From Methanoregula sp. UBA471 (GTDB lineage Archaea > Halobacteriota > Methanomicrobia > Methanomicrobiales > Methanospirillaceae): DNA of 15,422 nucleotides. Within the stretch, counting starts at the first letter, position 1. Every line of letters starts with the position of its first letter. The DNA lies in the NCBI GenBank assembly GCA_002495065.1, contig DADT01000028.1:18906-34327 (forward strand), given 5' to 3'. This document shows positions 1 to 6,481 of the stretch, piece by piece. The notes below the pieces were generated by a model. It was not told where the DNA came from. It saw only the letters and a list, made by a program, of their open reading frames with translations, and did not search any database. Made by a program: the position numbers and the translations under genes.

Positions 1-99
1 GGCACGGCGGGGCAGGAGGTTTTTTTGAATTATTTCCGTTACCTATCCGCCACGGGGCGTCCCGTCGGGGGTGACGGCGTTCATCATAATGAAATTCGG
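1..99 (+). repeat. Dispersed two-hairpin repeat, copy 1 (left end cut by window)
   Basis: This is a copy of a GC-rich repeat found four times in the window. The first hairpin is cut by the window edge, leaving only its right arm (GGCACGGCGGGG). A T7 run and an AT-rich spacer follow. The second hairpin has arms CCGCCAC and GTGACGG, with one mismatch, and the copy ends in GGCGTTCATCATAA. It lies 175 bp before copy 2 in the same orientation, and the two are similar along their length, including the spacer and the flank after the right end. No gene is visible here. The copy itself is certain; its function is unknown. Confidence 0.85.
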
Positions 100-146
100 A
101 GGATGAAACACTAAAACTCAGGTGGAAGATGTTCTTTGTTTTTTTA

Positions 147-273
147 CGAGTTCCCCAGCCTCAAGGCCTCTCCGAGGCACGGCGGGGCAGGAGGTTTTTT
201 TGAATTTTTTAGTTACCGATCCGCCGCGGGGGCGTCCCTTCGGGGGCGGCGGCGTTCATCATAAAGGAATTCG
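147..273 (+). repeat. Dispersed two-hairpin repeat, copy 2
   Basis: This is the complete tandem partner of copy 1. Hairpin 1 is GCCTC-TCC-GAGGC. Its outer arms are imperfect here, because the left arm reads CCAGCC where copies 3 and 4 have CCCGCC. It is followed by GGAGG and a T7 run, so the first half resembles a plus-strand terminator. Hairpin 2 has perfect 7-bp arms, CCGCCGC and GCGGCGG, with an inner CCC-TTC-GGG. The right end is GGCGTTCATC. It lies in the gap after the 3' end of hisB, which is transcribed towards it. Confidence 0.88.
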
Positions 274-317
274 ATGGTGCAATGCCTGAAAAAAGAGATA
301 TCCGTTAGTGATTATTT

Positions 318-350
318 GTATTTCACTTTTTTTGAGAAGTGCAAAAAAAT
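318..350 (-). terminator. Terminator of the mat-his operon
   Basis: On the minus strand the hisB stop codon TAG (352-354) is followed at once by a T7 run (343-349). A short CACTT/AAGTG stem and an A-rich stretch able to pair with the T-run come next. T-runs directly after a gene are the usual intrinsic termination signal in archaea. No further gene follows in this direction. Confidence 0.55.
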
Positions 351-351
351 T

Positions 352-933
352 CTAAAACTTCCCTTTGGTGCTCCGGATCTGTTTCGTATCCTTACTCATC
401 GACAACGCTTCGCCCAGTGCAATCCCGAATGCCTTGAACACCGCCTCACACTGGTGGTGATCATTTCTCCCGGAAAACATGATATGTGCCGTGATGCCGG
501 CCCGGGTGCAGAGGCTGTAAAAGAAATGCTCAAAGATATCAACCGGGATCGTCCCGATGGTCTTGTTCCCGAAGGTGCCGGTATAGGCAAGATATCCCCT
601 GCCCCCGCAGTCGAGCACGACCGTCGCCAGAGACTCGTCCATCGGGATGATGGCATGGGCGAACCGCTGTATCCCGTGCCCATCGCCGATCACTCCTTTC
701 AGGGCATCCCCGAACACAATGCCGATATCCTCAATCGTATGATGGCAGTCGACACCGAGATCGCCTTTGGCGGTGCAGGTAAAGTCAAATCCCCCGTGGC
801 GTGCCATTGCGTTCAGCATGTGATCAAAGAACGGCACCCCGCTGTCAGCAGAAACCTTCCCGCTGCCATCAGGGTTCACCGTAATTGCGATTTTAGTTTC
901 CTTCGTTTCCCGTTTTACCGTTACATTCCTCAT
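352..933 (-). CDS. hisB: Imidazoleglycerol-phosphate dehydratase
   Basis: HisB catalyses step 6 of histidine synthesis in the cytoplasm, converting imidazole glycerol phosphate to imidazole acetol phosphate. The 193-residue protein is the short, monofunctional form without the N-terminal phosphatase found in enterobacteria. The metal-binding motifs are all present: FFDHML (35-40), DCHHTIED (62-69) and DHHQCEAVFK (158-167), which supply the His and Glu ligands of the two Mn sites. The start ATG overlaps the hisA stop by 4 bp (ATGA), and a GGAGG inside the end of hisA is correctly spaced for it. It is the last gene of the mat-hisG-hisA-hisB operon, so its translation is probably coupled to hisA. 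Nothing is missing or odd in the sequence. Confidence 0.97.
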   Translation of the reverse strand: MRNVTVKRETKETKIAITVNPDGSGKVSADSGVPFFDHMLNAMARHGGFDFTCTAKGDLGVDCHHTIEDIGIVFGDALKGVIGDGHGIQRFAHAIIPMDESLATVVLDCGGRGYLAYTGTFGNKTIGTIPVDIFEHFFYSLCTRAGITAHIMFSGRNDHHQCEAVFKAFGIALGEALSMSKDTKQIRSTKGKF

Positions 934-1640
934 GTACTCGCCTCCAGTGCTTCTTTGAGAGTGATCTTCCCGCTGTAGAGAGCTGACCCGAGCACGGCAC
1001 CGGATGCCCCGGCATCCCGCAGCCCGGCCACATCCGATCGTGCAGATACGCCACCGGCAACAACTACGGGAATGTGCACGTGGTCGATCAGATTCCTGAC
1101 AGGTCCGAACTTTACTCCCTGCTGCAGTCCTTCAACATCGACATTGGTGTAGAGGAGCGAGCCTGCACCCAGCTCCTCGAAACGTCGGGCCCACGAAAGG
1201 TAATCTCCCGCTGTTTCCTGCCAGCCGTGGACTGCGATCTGTCCTCCCCGTGCATCGACTCCCGCCATCACGCATTCACTCCCGAACTCATCGGCAAGCG
1301 TTCGTATACTCTCCGGCTTTTCTGTGGCAAGCGTTGCAATGATGACCCTCGAAACACCGGTCTCCAGCCAGCGGGCGGCATCCTCGATCGTACGTATACC
1401 CCCACCGAGCTCGATCTCCACACCGGTTTTTTTGACCAAATCGGTGATAAGCCCGGCATTTCTCCCTGAATTCCCGAAAGCCCCGTCGAGGTTCACCACG
1501 TGAAGGGCATCGGCTCCCTGGTCGAGCCAGCGTGTAGCACAGGAAAGCGGGTCCCCGAATGCTGTGGCACTCTCTCGTCTCCCCTGGACCAGCTGGACAC
1601 ACTGTCCTCCCAGGATATCAACAGCGGGAAAAATTCGCAT
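930..1640 (-). CDS. hisA: ProFAR isomerase (phosphoribosylformimino-AICAR-P isomerase)
   Basis: HisA is a TIM-barrel isomerase that opens the ribose ring of ProFAR to give PRFAR, step 4 of histidine synthesis. The chosen start gives 236 residues beginning MRIFPAVDILGG, which places the catalytic acid at Asp8 and the base at Asp129 (GVDARGG). Phosphate-binding glycine motifs appear at 79-84 (GGGIRT) and 196-198 (AGGV region), and TNVDVEGL lies at 165-172. An upstream in-frame ATG at 1721 would add 27 residues overlapping hisG coding sequence; the family does not have them, so it is rejected. The start lies 5 bp after the hisG stop. The ribosome site is weak (TGAGG), which suggests translational coupling. 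A paralogous HisF is not in the window. Confidence 0.95.
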   Translation of the reverse strand: MRIFPAVDILGGQCVQLVQGRRESATAFGDPLSCATRWLDQGADALHVVNLDGAFGNSGRNAGLITDLVKKTGVEIELGGGIRTIEDAARWLETGVSRVIIATLATEKPESIRTLADEFGSECVMAGVDARGGQIAVHGWQETAGDYLSWARRFEELGAGSLLYTNVDVEGLQQGVKFGPVRNLIDHVHIPVVVAGGVSARSDVAGLRDAGASGAVLGSALYSGKITLKEALEAST

Positions 1641-1645
1641 AGGCC

Positions 1646-2560
1646 TCAGCGGATCATCCGTTGGATTGCCATAACAAGAATATCCTTTGCACCGGCACGT
1701 CTGAGAGCGTTGATCAGGCAATAGACCCGTTCCTCGTTGACGACCGCATGGACCGCCACGAGGTTTTCAGTCGATGCAACATCCATAACCGTCGGGCCGG
1801 AGAGACCGGGCAGGACTCGTTTCACCGCATCGAGGGATGACCGCTTCACGTTCATCATCAGGTAACACTGACCGCGGGCCCGGATGACACTCTCCAGGGC
1901 GAGGTGTATCTCATCGATCTTCTCTTTCTTTGTCCGGAGTGATTCCCTGTTTGCGATCAGGAACGTCGACGTTTCCAGTACGTCATCGATTACCCGGAGG
2001 CGGTTGGTCTTCAGCGTCGTCCCCGAACTCGAAAGGTCGACGATGGCATCGGCAATACCCAGGTGCGGGGTTGCCTCGCAGGCACCTGCGACCAGTACAA
2101 CATTGACCTTTACCTTGTGTTTCGAGAAGTATGCCTTTGTGATGACCGGGAATTCTGTCGCGACCTTCGTACCAGCCAGTTGCTTTACTGTGGTTATTGC
2201 TGAATCCTCGTGAACAGCCAGGACAAGTTTTGCCTTCCCGGACTGAAGATCGAGGAGCTCCTCAACATCAGACTGGCGTTCGACCACCATGTCGTGGCCG
2301 GTGATCCCGAGATCTGCTGCACCGGTTGCGACATACTCGGGAATATCCACCGGACGGGCAAACAGGATCTCCACGTGAGGGTCAAGGGTTTTCGTGATGA
2401 GCCGCCGCTCACCGGCTTCGGGAAGGTGAAGCCCGCTCTTTTCCACGAGATCCAGGATTGGCACCGCAATCCTGCCCTTATTGGGAATCGCAAGCCGGAC
2501 AACCGGTGAAAATGGGGCAGGATCGCTTTTTTTCCGCCCGGATTTTGTTTTTTGTGCCAT
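1646..2560 (-). CDS. hisG: ATP phosphoribosyltransferase, long (HisG_L) form
   Basis: HisG joins ATP and PRPP, the first committed step of histidine synthesis, and is normally feedback-inhibited by histidine. The 304-residue length and the C-terminal segment from about residue 229 (QCYLMMNVKR... to the end) mark the long form with its own ACT-like regulatory domain, so no HisZ partner is needed. The PRPP-binding loop DAIVDLSSSGTTL is at 171-183, and the N-terminal catalytic core starts at VRLAIPNKGR (21-30). The first 20 residues are a basic, low-complexity extension. There is no in-frame ATG, GTG or TTG between the chosen start and the conserved core, so the extension seems real. The start follows the mat stop by 5 bp (CCCCC) with no Shine-Dalgarno sequence, so translation probably depends on readthrough by ribosomes ending mat. 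Confidence 0.95.
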   Translation of the reverse strand: MAQKTKSGRKKSDPAPFSPVVRLAIPNKGRIAVPILDLVEKSGLHLPEAGERRLITKTLDPHVEILFARPVDIPEYVATGAADLGITGHDMVVERQSDVEELLDLQSGKAKLVLAVHEDSAITTVKQLAGTKVATEFPVITKAYFSKHKVKVNVVLVAGACEATPHLGIADAIVDLSSSGTTLKTNRLRVIDDVLETSTFLIANRESLRTKKEKIDEIHLALESVIRARGQCYLMMNVKRSSLDAVKRVLPGLSGPTVMDVASTENLVAVHAVVNEERVYCLINALRRAGAKDILVMAIQRMIR

Positions 2561-2565
2561 GGGGG

Positions 2566-3768
2566 TCAGAACGTCTTGAGTTCGCCACGGATTACTCTCT
2601 CGGTGATATCGGTTACATTCTCGAGCCAGTGATCGACAATCCCCTCAATTTCACCCTGGATCTTCTGCATTTTTACGCCGCTCTTGGGCAGGACCTGCAC
2701 GCTTGCCACAAGCGGGCGGTCGATGGGCTGTCCGATCTGGGAGAGCAGCCGGACATACAATTCTTCGATCTCGTCTACTTTGGAGACACAATCGGTGGCT
2801 ATCTGCGTCGAGAGCAGGTTATAGATCTTACCGATATGATTGATCGGGTTCTTTCCGCTCGTCGCCTCCATGCTCATCGGGCGGTTGGGGGTGATAAGCC
2901 CATTGCAGCGGTTGCCACGCCCGACTGAACCGTCGTCGCCCATCTCAGCGGATGTGCCGGTTACCGTCAGGTAGATGCTCCCATTCTTGATGTCGTCTCC
3001 GGTGTTGAGGTGGACGACGACCTTTCGTTTCGTGCTTTTCTTTGCCACCCTGCCGATCTGTTCTTTGAGGAGCTCCATGTATTCCGTGTACTGGTGAATA
3101 TCAGCACAGTATTTATCGACAATTGCACAGGCAACGGTCAGCGTGATGGTGTCACCGTCACGAAGCCCCATGATTTTGATATCCTGCCCGATGGCAGGAT
3201 ACTTCGGCCTCAGCTTGTCATCGATGAAATCGCTGACATTTTTTACAATATTCTCTATATCAGAGAACGGAGCATGTCCGACACCGAAGGAAGTGTCATT
3301 TGCTCTCGGGACCCTGCCGTTATGAGGCCGGAACACATCGCGGAGATCGGTCGACCCGGTCCCCAGCCGACAGTCCATGATGACATCGCGTTCCAGGTTC
3401 AGGGTCGTAAAGTTGGCGCGGAGATAGTTCCGGGTGGCTTCAACGGCGATGGCATCGGTGGGGATGGATACGTCATTGAACCGTTTGGTTGCACGACCGT
3501 CAATCAGAATAAAAATCGGGCGGATAACCTTCCCACCACCAAACTTCGGGTCGGATTCCCCGGCTACAATCTCTCCCTGGTCGGTATTGTGGTGCAGGAC
3601 AACGCCAAACTCTTCGATATATTCCCTGCAAAGCGCCCTGCTGATCGCTTCAGCAACACCGTCAGCGATACTGTCAGGGTGGCCGATGCACTTGCGCTCG
3701 ACGAGTTCGATCCGCTGTTTTTCCAGAGGAATCTGGGCTAATGCTTCAATCTGGATGTTTCTCTTCAT
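2566..3768 (-). CDS. mat: Archaeal S-adenosylmethionine synthetase
   Basis: This cytoplasmic enzyme makes S-adenosylmethionine from methionine and ATP. It belongs to the archaeal MAT family (about 400 residues), which shares few motifs with bacterial MetK; length and motifs match. Visible motifs are GHPDS (29-33), NTDQ (61-64), ANDTSFGVG (156-164), GRGNRCNGLI (283-292) and MSMEATSGKNP (298-308), which form the ATP/methionine and phosphate sites. The start has a good ribosome site (GAGG, 6 bases before ATG) behind a TATA box, so mat heads the operon with hisG, hisA and hisB. Pairing AdoMet synthesis with HisG puts two ATP-adenine-consuming enzymes in one transcript. AdoMet demand in methanogens includes methyltransferase and radical-SAM cofactor pathways. 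Identification is firm. Confidence 0.97.
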   Translation of the reverse strand: MKRNIQIEALAQIPLEKQRIELVERKCIGHPDSIADGVAEAISRALCREYIEEFGVVLHHNTDQGEIVAGESDPKFGGGKVIRPIFILIDGRATKRFNDVSIPTDAIAVEATRNYLRANFTTLNLERDVIMDCRLGTGSTDLRDVFRPHNGRVPRANDTSFGVGHAPFSDIENIVKNVSDFIDDKLRPKYPAIGQDIKIMGLRDGDTITLTVACAIVDKYCADIHQYTEYMELLKEQIGRVAKKSTKRKVVVHLNTGDDIKNGSIYLTVTGTSAEMGDDGSVGRGNRCNGLITPNRPMSMEATSGKNPINHIGKIYNLLSTQIATDCVSKVDEIEELYVRLLSQIGQPIDRPLVASVQVLPKSGVKMQKIQGEIEGIVDHWLENVTDITERVIRGELKTF

Positions 3769-3804
3769 TGATTTCCTCGTAACACTGAGTACTAATAAAA
3801 AGGA

Positions 3805-3830
3805 CTGGAATTCATATAACGATTTCTCAT
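3805..3830 (-). promoter_or_regulatory. Probable promoter of mat-hisGAB
   Basis: On the minus strand GTTATATGAA (3811-3820), preceded by purine-rich GAGAAATC, fits an archaeal TATA box with its upstream BRE element. A start about 25 bases downstream would give a leader of roughly 20 bases that contains the GAGG ribosome site of mat. This is inferred from sequence only. Confidence 0.4.
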
Positions 3831-3883
3831 AGACAATAGTTTTTGGTTTTTTTATGATTGGCAGTAATTTAAATTTATTTTTT

Positions 3884-4213
3884 CTACTGCACCATGTACG
3901 AAAAGACTATACATCCGGATTTGCTGCTCCTTCTGAGCAGGTATAAGATTTCCTTCCTGCCAGGAATAAATAATTCAGGATTTTCATGAAGCCCCTGCTC
4001 TTTGAGTATTTTTTGAGTTGTTGAATGAGCGAAAGTGATCACGCCGTGCGCATTCTCTCGATAAACGGGTTTGGACTCATATCGGAGAAACTCGCCAGCA
4101 ACCGAATCATTTCCTCTAAACGAGGTGAAATCTTCCACAGTGACACTCTTCCCAGTGACAAATATCATCCCAAACAGGATTTTCTCAAACCCGAAATCGG
4201 GGTCTCCACCCAT
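3884..4213 (-). CDS. Hypothetical protein, start uncertain (possibly 5'-frameshifted)
   Basis: This 109-residue frame is not recognised. It has a globular-looking composition with aromatic and charged residues, no signal peptide and no membrane segment. It reads GFEKILFGMIFVTGKS, then VEDFTSFRGND, and ends in YMVQ. The ATG at 4213 is unlikely to be the true start: the same frame stays open at least 100 bases upstream and reads plausibly (YYDPIKKRWAIFAEMGG), but has no start codon there. An ATG at 4277 in the neighbouring frame would join it if an A7 run (4256-4262) were A6. It may therefore be a frameshifted gene, a sequencing error or a decayed gene. The local DNA is AT-rich compared with the flanking operons, which hints at accessory or transferred DNA. 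Confidence 0.45.
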   Translation of the reverse strand: MGGDPDFGFEKILFGMIFVTGKSVTVEDFTSFRGNDSVAGEFLRYESKPVYRENAHGVITFAHSTTQKILKEQGLHENPELFIPGRKEILYLLRRSSKSGCIVFSYMVQ

Positions 4214-4494
4214 TTCTGCAAATATCGCCCAGCGTTTTTTGATAGGATCATAATATTTTTTTCCAATAGATACGCATTTGCCGGATGATTTCTGAGAGTA
4301 GCCTTTCCTCAGATAATGGAGATAGAAATTTTTAAAATAAAATTAATCTTTGTTTATTTTCACCATTTTCATTGTGTACACAGGAAAAAGAGCGATTTTC
4401 ATAGGTTCTTTGGTACATAGCAAGTACGAAATATTGCTATAACACTGGATTTCTTGATTGTTACAGATTTTGCAGCATATTTTGCAGGAACAGG

Positions 4495-4531
4495 AAAGGA
4501 GTATATACTCACGCACTGCATCAAGGTGTCA
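4495..4531 (+). promoter_or_regulatory. TATA box of the lipoprotein gene, near-leaderless
   Basis: TATATA at 4502-4507, inside AGGAGTATATACTC, is centred about 26 bases before the ATG at 4531. In archaea transcription starts about 25 bases after the TATA centre, so the mRNA would begin at or next to the start codon. A weak AAGGTG just before the ATG would then lie outside or at the very 5' end of the message. Confidence 0.5.
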
Positions 4532-5028
4532 TGAAACCTTTTTCTGTTTTCGTATTAATCGTGTTTGTGATCATCGGAATATCTATCGCAGGCTGTACGT
4601 CATCAACTACCGTAAATTCTACCGTGGATAAATCAGCGACTACCATTAACACAGCTGCACCAACAAACACAGCAACACCGATAAACACTGCTACACCGAT
4701 AACCACAACCACACAGACTAAGACTGCCACACCTACAAAGACAGCTACACCAACAACGGCCAGCGTAGCTCCAATGCAGGTTGTGATCGATTACTCGGGC
4801 ACGTGGCAGGGATCGATAACGAACGGCGGCAATATCAGGACCATTGATGGGACAGGGACCGCCACCTTTGATATCTCGTCTCCCATATTCCCGGTATCGG
4901 TAACAGTACAGAAGAAAGACGAATCCGGGCAGATGTTGACAGTTAAGATCCTGCAGAATGGAGTGATCATCAAGACCGAGTCTACCCTTGCAGCCCATGG
5001 CTCGGTACTGGCGACGGTATCAGCATGA
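4531..5028 (+). CDS. Thr/Pro-rich secreted lipoprotein
   Basis: The 165-residue protein begins with a hydrophobic signal peptide (1-20) ending in a lipobox, SIAGC, so Cys22 is the probable lipid anchor on the outer face of the membrane. Residues 23-80 are a low-complexity Thr/Pro/Ala linker built from TATP-type units (NTATPINTATP, KTATPTKTATP), which in archaea is often glycosylated. The C-terminal domain (about 83-165, from VVIDYSGTWQGSI) is rich in beta strands with a Gly/Thr pattern and VSVTVQKKD and LTVKILQNGVIIKTES segments. It resembles small extracellular beta domains common in Methanomicrobia, with no known activity. It stands alone, with no operon partner. The secreted and anchored location is well supported; the function is unknown. 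Confidence 0.82.
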   Translation: MKPFSVFVLIVFVIIGISIAGCTSSTTVNSTVDKSATTINTAAPTNTATPINTATPITTTTQTKTATPTKTATPTTASVAPMQVVIDYSGTWQGSITNGGNIRTIDGTGTATFDISSPIFPVSVTVQKKDESGQMLTVKILQNGVIIKTESTLAAHGSVLATVSA

Positions 5029-5319
5029 GATTAGGTTCTCGTGCATAACAACAACTGGAAGGGGGGGCAGTCGGCTTACCCTCGGGTTTCCCTTCCCCCT
5101 ACTAAAATGAATTCAAGCGAGAACCAGAGCACGCGAGTACCTGGCTGGTATCAAAATTGCTCTGCTTTCATTGGGGCGATAATGGGGAGAAAATGCCTGG
5201 CAGATGTGAAAGATTGGGATGTTGTCGTACTATGATACTGAAGATGTCCGATACGATATCGGACGATATCGCTCAAAAATTACCTGTTGATTTTCACGAA
5301 TTGAAGGGATGGGGAAGTT
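5029..5319. other. Intergenic region with inverted repeats, no credible gene
   Basis: No gene could be supported here. A 7-bp stem (GGAAGGG at 5057-5063 with CCCTTCC at 5090-5096) just after the lipoprotein stop may act as a weak terminator. Further on, the palindromic cluster at 5246-5273 lies before the DUF1059 gene. Confidence 0.5.
5246..5273. promoter_or_regulatory. Palindromic cluster, possible operator
   Basis: GTCCGATA-CGA-TATCGGAC is a perfect 8-bp inverted repeat. Its right half overlaps two GATATCG words spaced 8 bases apart, each part of a self-palindromic CGATATCG-like site. It lies 47-74 bases before the first start codon of the DUF1059 gene. The symmetry suits a dimeric repressor or activator; no binding protein is known. 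Confidence 0.35.
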
Positions 5320-5580
5320 ATGATGGGAAATAAAATCGGTCTTGCGCAGGAGAAGGCATGTATGGATATCGGATATCAACCCGGTCAGGATGGAGGGATA
5401 CATCAGAGAATTCCCTCATTTGCGTGTAAGGATATCGGGATCGATTGCACGTTTGAAACACAGGCAGCAACTGATCAAGAACTGATGAGAAGATTTATTG
5501 ATCATGCAGAATCCGCCCACAATATGCAGGTTCTGTCCGCAGACATCATTTTTAAAATGCAGAAGGCTATTAAAAAATAA
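5320..5580 (+). CDS. DUF1059 family small protein
   Basis: The 86-residue product contains the DUF1059 signature from about residue 33: SFACKDIGIDCTFE (Cys36 and Cys43), then TDQELMRRFIDHAESAHNM with His62 and His67. The paired Cys and His residues suggest a small metal-binding fold, but the family has no assigned function. Typical members are 55-70 residues and begin just before the first conserved Cys, so residues 1-30 are extra. The internal ATG at 5362 (Met15) has a better ribosome site (AGGAG, 9 bases before) than the ATG at 5320, and either may be used. The extension contains ACMDIGYQ, an echo of ACKDIGID 22 codons later. A T8 run follows the stop. A palindromic cluster lies upstream. 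Family membership is fairly sure; the start is not. Confidence 0.8.
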   Translation: MMGNKIGLAQEKACMDIGYQPGQDGGIHQRIPSFACKDIGIDCTFETQAATDQELMRRFIDHAESAHNMQVLSADIIFKMQKAIKK

Positions 5581-5592
5581 TTTTTTTTCTCC
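5581..5592 (+). terminator. T-run terminator after the DUF1059 gene
   Basis: The stop codon TAA is followed directly by eight T residues (5581-5588), without a strong stem, the common archaeal intrinsic signal. Confidence 0.55.
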
Positions 5593-5652
5593 AAAGAAAA
5601 TCTGATTCATACGAAGAGATTTTACCGTATATATTACCTCATTACAGAGCAT

Positions 5653-5841
5653 ATGCACGGAATCGGGTGGAAAGAAAAAGCTCTGGCGGTCCGGTCAGTT
5701 ATCAGCAGCAGAACCTGCTTTTCACACCCCAAAAAATATCATCGTTTCCATGTTCTTCATGAATCAGATTTTGTTACAAAATTTGAAACAACGGGCAATG
5801 TTGATTTGGATTTGCGCATAAAAGGACGAAAAGACAATTAA
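5653..5841 (+). CDS. Doubtful small open reading frame
   Basis: A 62-codon frame with ATG at 5653 follows a TATA-like TATATATT (5628-5635) by about 20 bases, so a leaderless message is conceivable but the spacing is a little short. The predicted peptide is basic and His-rich, with no signal peptide, membrane segment or known motif. No ribosome site is visible. It sits between two better-supported small genes. It could equally be non-coding DNA downstream of a promoter. Confidence 0.22.
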   Translation: MHGIGWKEKALAVRSVISSRTCFSHPKKYHRFHVLHESDFVTKFETTGNVDLDLRIKGRKDN

Positions 5842-5996
5842 TTTTTGAGGAGTGATGCGGTGAGTTGCTACATAACATTGGGTAAAGATCAAAACCGGAA
5901 GAGTTTGACGCGTCAATTCTCTTCATTAATAGTCGGGATTACGCGAGTCCCATTCAGAATAGCAGGAATAACATAAACCTAAGGAGTTAATGCGAA

Positions 5997-6209
5997 ATGA
6001 TAATGGAAGATTCTAAAATAGAAATGCACATGGGTCAGGCCAAATGGGCTGAGATGGCCTCCTGGGAAACCCTCGACGACGAGACAAAAAAGAAAATAAT
6101 ACTGCGCAAGCTCGATGAACGAATCATGCATAAAGAGTTCAAGATCGGATACAAGAAGCACAAGGTTGAAACCCTGAAGATGATTAGGCAGGCGATGGAA
6201 AAGAAATAA
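5997..6209 (+). CDS. Small conserved-looking charged protein
   Basis: The 70-residue product is highly charged and rich in Lys, Glu and Met, with the pattern of one or two amphipathic helices (KWAEMASWETLDDETKKK, then KILRKLDERIM-type segments), and it may form a coiled coil. There is no signal peptide, Cys cluster or membrane segment, and no domain name is known to me; similar short Lys/Met-rich proteins occur in Methanomicrobia. A clear AAGGAG (5981-5986) lies 10 bases before the ATG, and an ATG two codons later (6003) is an alternative. An ATG at 5990 in another frame ends after 8 codons. It stands alone, followed by a strong A/T-rich palindromic terminator. The ribosome site and terminator make it a likely real gene of unknown function. 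Confidence 0.68.
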   Translation: MIMEDSKIEMHMGQAKWAEMASWETLDDETKKKIILRKLDERIMHKEFKIGYKKHKVETLKMIRQAMEKK

Positions 6210-6248
6210 ACGTTAGTCGCATCGTTGGCATCCAGGTAATTTTATCTA

Positions 6249-6269
6249 TTTTTATTCAAAGAATAAAAA
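6249..6269. terminator. Bidirectional terminator after the small charged-protein gene
   Basis: TTTTTATTC-AAA-GAATAAAAA is a perfect 9-bp inverted repeat with T-runs on both strands, 40 bases after the stop at 6209. Its symmetry would allow termination from either side in this convergent region. A second small hairpin (ATGAAC-GTAA-GTTCAT) lies at 6302-6317. Confidence 0.55.
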
Positions 6270-6353
6270 GTTCATTCGATTCGCACTCTATTGAAACAGG
6301 CATGAACGTAAGTTCATACCCGAACCATGAAAATCATTAATCCATGTAATTTC

Positions 6354-6481
6354 ATGAGGATCACCCGCCTCAGAGCCTCTCCGAGGCACGGCGGGGCAGT
6401 ACGGTTTTTGCAAATATACTTATAGACACCGATCTGACGCGGGGGCGTCGTCAGGGCGGCGGGGTCCATCGCAAAATAATT
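6354..6481 (+). repeat. Dispersed two-hairpin repeat, copy 3
   Basis: The copy begins GAGGATCACCCGCC and has a perfect nested first hairpin: outer arms CCCGCC/GGCGGG around GCCTC-TCC-GAGGC. A short T5 run follows. The second half is the most diverged of the four copies. Here the stem is formed by CTGAC and GTCAG instead of the usual CCGCC-type arms, and the right end reads GGGGTCCATC. It lies between two convergent genes (ends at 6209 and 6589). A 23-codon frame starting at 6354 and a longer minus-strand frame cross it; both look like by-products of the repeat. Confidence 0.85.

Noticed and set aside
1..273. CRISPR array from the two tandem copies
   Set aside because: The unit is far too long, only two copies are adjacent, and they are spaced 175 bp; no cas gene is present.
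274..978. Long plus-strand frame of 234 codons
   Set aside because: It lies antisense to hisB, whose motifs are complete. Its composition is that of a shadow frame in GC-rich DNA.
1641..1721. Longer hisA start at 1721
   Set aside because: The extra 27 residues overlap hisG and lack family similarity, while the start at 1640 puts Asp8 in the expected place.
4025..4288. Plus-strand frame of 87 codons opposite the unrecognised minus-strand frame
   Set aside because: No ribosome site and no motif; the minus-strand reading looks more protein-like, although neither is proven.
5041..5235. GTG-started frame of 64 codons after the lipoprotein gene
   Set aside because: No ribosome site, no motif, and it contains a GC-rich stem that looks like a terminator.
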